NCBI GenBank assembly: GCA_021234155.1
Contig: JAJEKV010000419.1
Location: 60,001-124,000 of the forward strand
Direction of reading: 5' to 3'
Source: Isoetes taiwanensis
Taxonomy: Eukaryota; Streptophyta; Lycopodiopsida; Isoetales; Isoetaceae
DNA: 64,000 nt
The translations under genes were made by a program, and so were the position numbers. The first letter of the stretch is position 1. Each line of letters starts with the position of its first letter. The notes beneath the pieces are model-generated. The model was not told the DNA's origin. It was given only the letters and a program-made list of their open reading frames with translations, and did not search any database. Below are positions 61,378-64,000 of the stretch, in pieces.

Positions 61378-62960
61378 TTTTCTATATATAAGGCTTTTTT
61401 TTCCACATTGCTTATTGTGCAAATCCTTCTTTCCCTTATTTAAAATGTCTTGCAAAATAGATTATCACTACTGGAACACCATAGCCCATCATTGCTTGAG
61501 GTTTGAAATGGTTAGGAGAACAAAAAAAGCAACAAAGCAATCTACATCAGTCTACCCTTTCTACTGTGTAAGTCAAATCTGCATGCTATATCACTGCTAC
61601 ATCTGTGTATATCCTTTCTGGTTGCTTGTGTGCAACAGAGTTGATGAGCGTAGCAGATTAGGACAATGAACTTCCCTTATACCTATGGTCCTAGGCTATG
61701 TGGTATTTTTGCAGTAGATACTCCATGGAAATCTGTGAATCATAGACATATTGAAACCACTAGTTAGAATGCCCAGCGTTGCTGGGCATAATTTGGTAAT
61801 TTGTAAATGTTGAAAACTTGAACAATCCATGAAAACTTACTGGAAACTTTAACAATTCATCGTAACTTTTTTGGAGCATATTTTATGTTGTCTTTAATTT
61901 ATAAAGGGTCTTTTGGCCTTCTCCAACTTTGGCATGTGCCATTATGACAGCAACCCCCATATGTTCACTGGCCTTACCATCATCTAAAAATATTGTGAAT
62001 GATGGTTCTTTGGAACTATTGTACACTTGGTATATGCAATAACCATCTTTGACATTGTTTTCGCATAGCATTCCATGTCATGAATTTGGAGTCTTTCTTA
62101 TTATTTAGCATGCTTTAACATAATGTGTGATCTTTAGCAATTCAACACATCATTGAAAATGATATCCACCATGCTTTAACATAATGTATGGTCTTTTAAA
62201 ATCATTGAAATCCACTATAATATCCGTTTTCTTAACAACTCAACACTATACACTATATTGTGTATATTTGTTAAGGGGATTGATTTTATAGTTGATAAGG
62301 CAATACACATTCAAATTCAATTGTAACCCACAAATATTGGGTTCAATTCAAATGTAGCTTGAAGTATATTTAGCTTCTAAAAAGATTGATTAAGCAATCA
62401 TAATGAAACATATTAGGCGTAATGCCAAGAGTTCCTGTCATTATTTGAAATACAGTGATCTACATACAAATATTGGGTTAAATTCAAATGTAGTGGAACA
62501 TATTAGGTATAATGTCAAGAGTTCCTGTCATTATTTGAAATACAGTGGCCTTCATCTCATAGACCAACATGCATCAAATACCAATGACCGTCTTATAGAC
62601 CAGCATGACTACATGCAATAAGTATACCATATGTTGCCTGATCTAGTCTATGCTATTAAAACATTGGACAACCACATCTTGATTTAGCAAATTGGCAAAA
62701 ATATTGCACGCCGTCCTCAAGTGCCCACATTTTTCTTGCCAATGCATATCCAGACAATAATCGTATGTCTACATGAGCTTTTATTCTGAACTAAATGTTG
62801 AACAAATGTTGACATTCCAAACAGAGCCCAAAGCCGCAAAGTCTTCAATACTGCCCTATGTCTCTGTTCTGCTTGCATTTCCAGGCACATCAGCCACATC
62901 CCCAGATACAGCAGATGTAGGCTTTAAGCTAAAACTTTTCTTACATGTCTTAGCTCGATC
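61378..62960. other. Anonymous region with a ~95-bp direct repeat pair
   Basis: No gene is recognised. ACATATTAGGCGTAATGCCAA and its partner, each followed by GAGTTCCTGTCATTATTTGA and AATACAGTG, occur at about 62407-62457 and 62498-62549. CAAATATTGGGTT is repeated at 62331 and 62467. Minus-strand frames at 61883-62071 and 62717-62899 have no known motif. Confidence 0.5.
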
Positions 62961-62989
62961 ATGACTTGAGCAGCTAATAGAGCAATGAT

Positions 62990-63165
62990 CTAGATTTTCT
63001 ATGGAGAACTACACCAAGCCAAGCTATGGATGCTCCAATTGCTCGTCCAAAATCTGCTGTTTTTTTGGGTATTCTATAACCCTCAATGTTGCAGTCTTTT
63101 ATGGATTCATGCGACAGCATTAGCAGAACAACCGGATGCAGTCTGAAGGTTTCTTTCTTTCCTAT
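62990..63165 (-). pseudogene. Cytochrome P450 fragment (ExxR helix region)
   Basis: The minus strand gives KKETFRLHPVVLLMLSHESI, then KDCNIEGYRIPKKT. This is the plant P450 K-helix E-T-x-R and the following HES-x-x-D-C-x-x-x-GY-x-IPKKT strand, which in intact enzymes lies about 80 residues before the haem-binding Cys loop. After KKT the family's RVLVNAWAIGRDP reappears only loosely (GRAIGASIAW), and no haem loop follows. A candidate splice acceptor (GATATAG) lies just upstream at about 63165. P450s are membrane-bound monooxygenases; the subfamily cannot be told from 35 residues. A short remnant only. Confidence 0.72.
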
Positions 63166-63183
63166 ATCTAAGTCAACACACAA

Positions 63184-64000
63184 TAATAATACACATTATT
63201 ATAATAAAAATGATATCAAAAATAGAAATACCTTAATAGATTCTAATGCAGCATCCAAACCCAAAATAGCAAGTCTTGAATCTCTAGCTTACCTTTTACT
63301 TTTCCTTAGTTTTCATGCAAGTCAATAGCCTGGTGCCTCAACTATTGCTCCAGCTGAGTCTGCAATCATCTAACATTGAAATTATGGCAAGCAAAGTTAC
63401 AAAATATGGATACATATGAATGAGAAATTGCTGGCATGGGGTTAAGAATTATGGGAGGTCACATGTTGAGGAGCTGGCTGAGATTGATAGGACTAATGTC
63501 AGAAGGAGGTCCATTGAGAACTCTATTGACAATAATCATGTTAAGACTGCGTGTTGAGTGTAAGAGTTCCACTACAGAAAGGCATCTCACCCTTGACAAA
63601 GATTTGAACCTGTGGTATAAATAACACACCCATTGAACGCCCCTTATCCATAGCAAGCATTCACTGTATAAGAAAAACCACGCACAACACAATACAACCT
63701 TAGGATTGTGCCCATTTCTTTCGATTCGATTCAGTTAAATAGGTTAACAATCGAAATTCAATTTAAACCTTAAATACATGAGTATGGAGAATTCTATTCT
63801 GATCAACTTGTATATAGATGTGTATAGAGAACTTACCGAAGTTTCCAGGATTCATCATAATGTCCATGGTTATGTCGAATCCATTAGAATAAACACAGCA
63901 TCTGAAAACTGTTGGTTTAGTCTTTCCTGGTCTGACCAATCCATCTACAAAGACAGGTACTATAGTTTAATAAGAGGGCAAAAATGGAACACATAAAACG
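63184..64000. other. Anonymous end of window
   Basis: No gene or RNA recognised. A minus-strand frame just above the P450 fragment (SRDSRLAILGLDAALESIK, ending AAG|GTATTT near 63232) could be the preceding exon of that fragment, but it does not match the P450 sequence expected there. The plus-strand frames at 63436-63624 and 63778-63996 have no known motif. Confidence 0.35.

Overview
The window is nuclear DNA of a land plant with a large, repeat-rich genome. The evidence is a spliced HECT-type UPL5 ubiquitin-ligase gene with GT-AG introns, decayed fragments of typically plant gene families (BTB At2g30600-type, histidine phosphotransfer protein, ATX-type PHD finger, cytochrome P450), a plant L1-type LINE and an hAT-like element. 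A gymnosperm is plausible from the low gene density and very degenerate repeats, but the sequence does not prove it. There are no bacterial features, no rRNA and no convincing intact tRNA.

0-8.6 kb: a UPL5-like E3 ligase gene on the + strand (three exons, 1098-4625), followed by anonymous AT-rich DNA with a 30-nt poly(A) tract and a possible SINE remnant. The UPL5 gene carries a deletion of about 22 codons in the HECT N-lobe that also shifts the frame. It is therefore a recent pseudogene or contains an assembly error; everything else in it is open and the two introns splice in phase.

8.6-55.7 kb: two complex arms (8587-9870 and 54002-55655) are inverted copies of each other. Each holds an AACAAGGTTT-type outer terminus, copies of a 16-bp perfect palindrome (GGTATAAATTTATACC) and an inner 300-bp conserved block. 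They may be the ends of one roughly 47-kb terminal-inverted-repeat element or two separate insertions. The DNA between them holds broken pieces of host genes: GARS (purine synthesis), glyoxalase I, a BTB/POZ protein, an unidentified multi-exon gene with frameshifts, a histidine phosphotransfer protein and an ATX1/2-like PHD finger. It also holds a 6-kb degenerate LINE with poly(A) and an 18-bp target duplication (inserted into a tandem repeat), an hAT-like element with an 8-bp target duplication, a long (TA)n inside an inverted repeat, and several short tandem duplications.

55.7-64 kb: a second, smaller candidate element (about 56600-61377) has termini related to those of the large one but its own subterminal palindrome (GTATTCCGGAATAC). 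Beyond it lie short duplications and a cytochrome P450 fragment on the minus strand.

The most interesting pattern is a possible family of TIR elements that share terminal sequence while each carries a private set of subterminal palindromes. A third palindrome cluster at 23.6-25.3 kb may belong to the same kind of structure.
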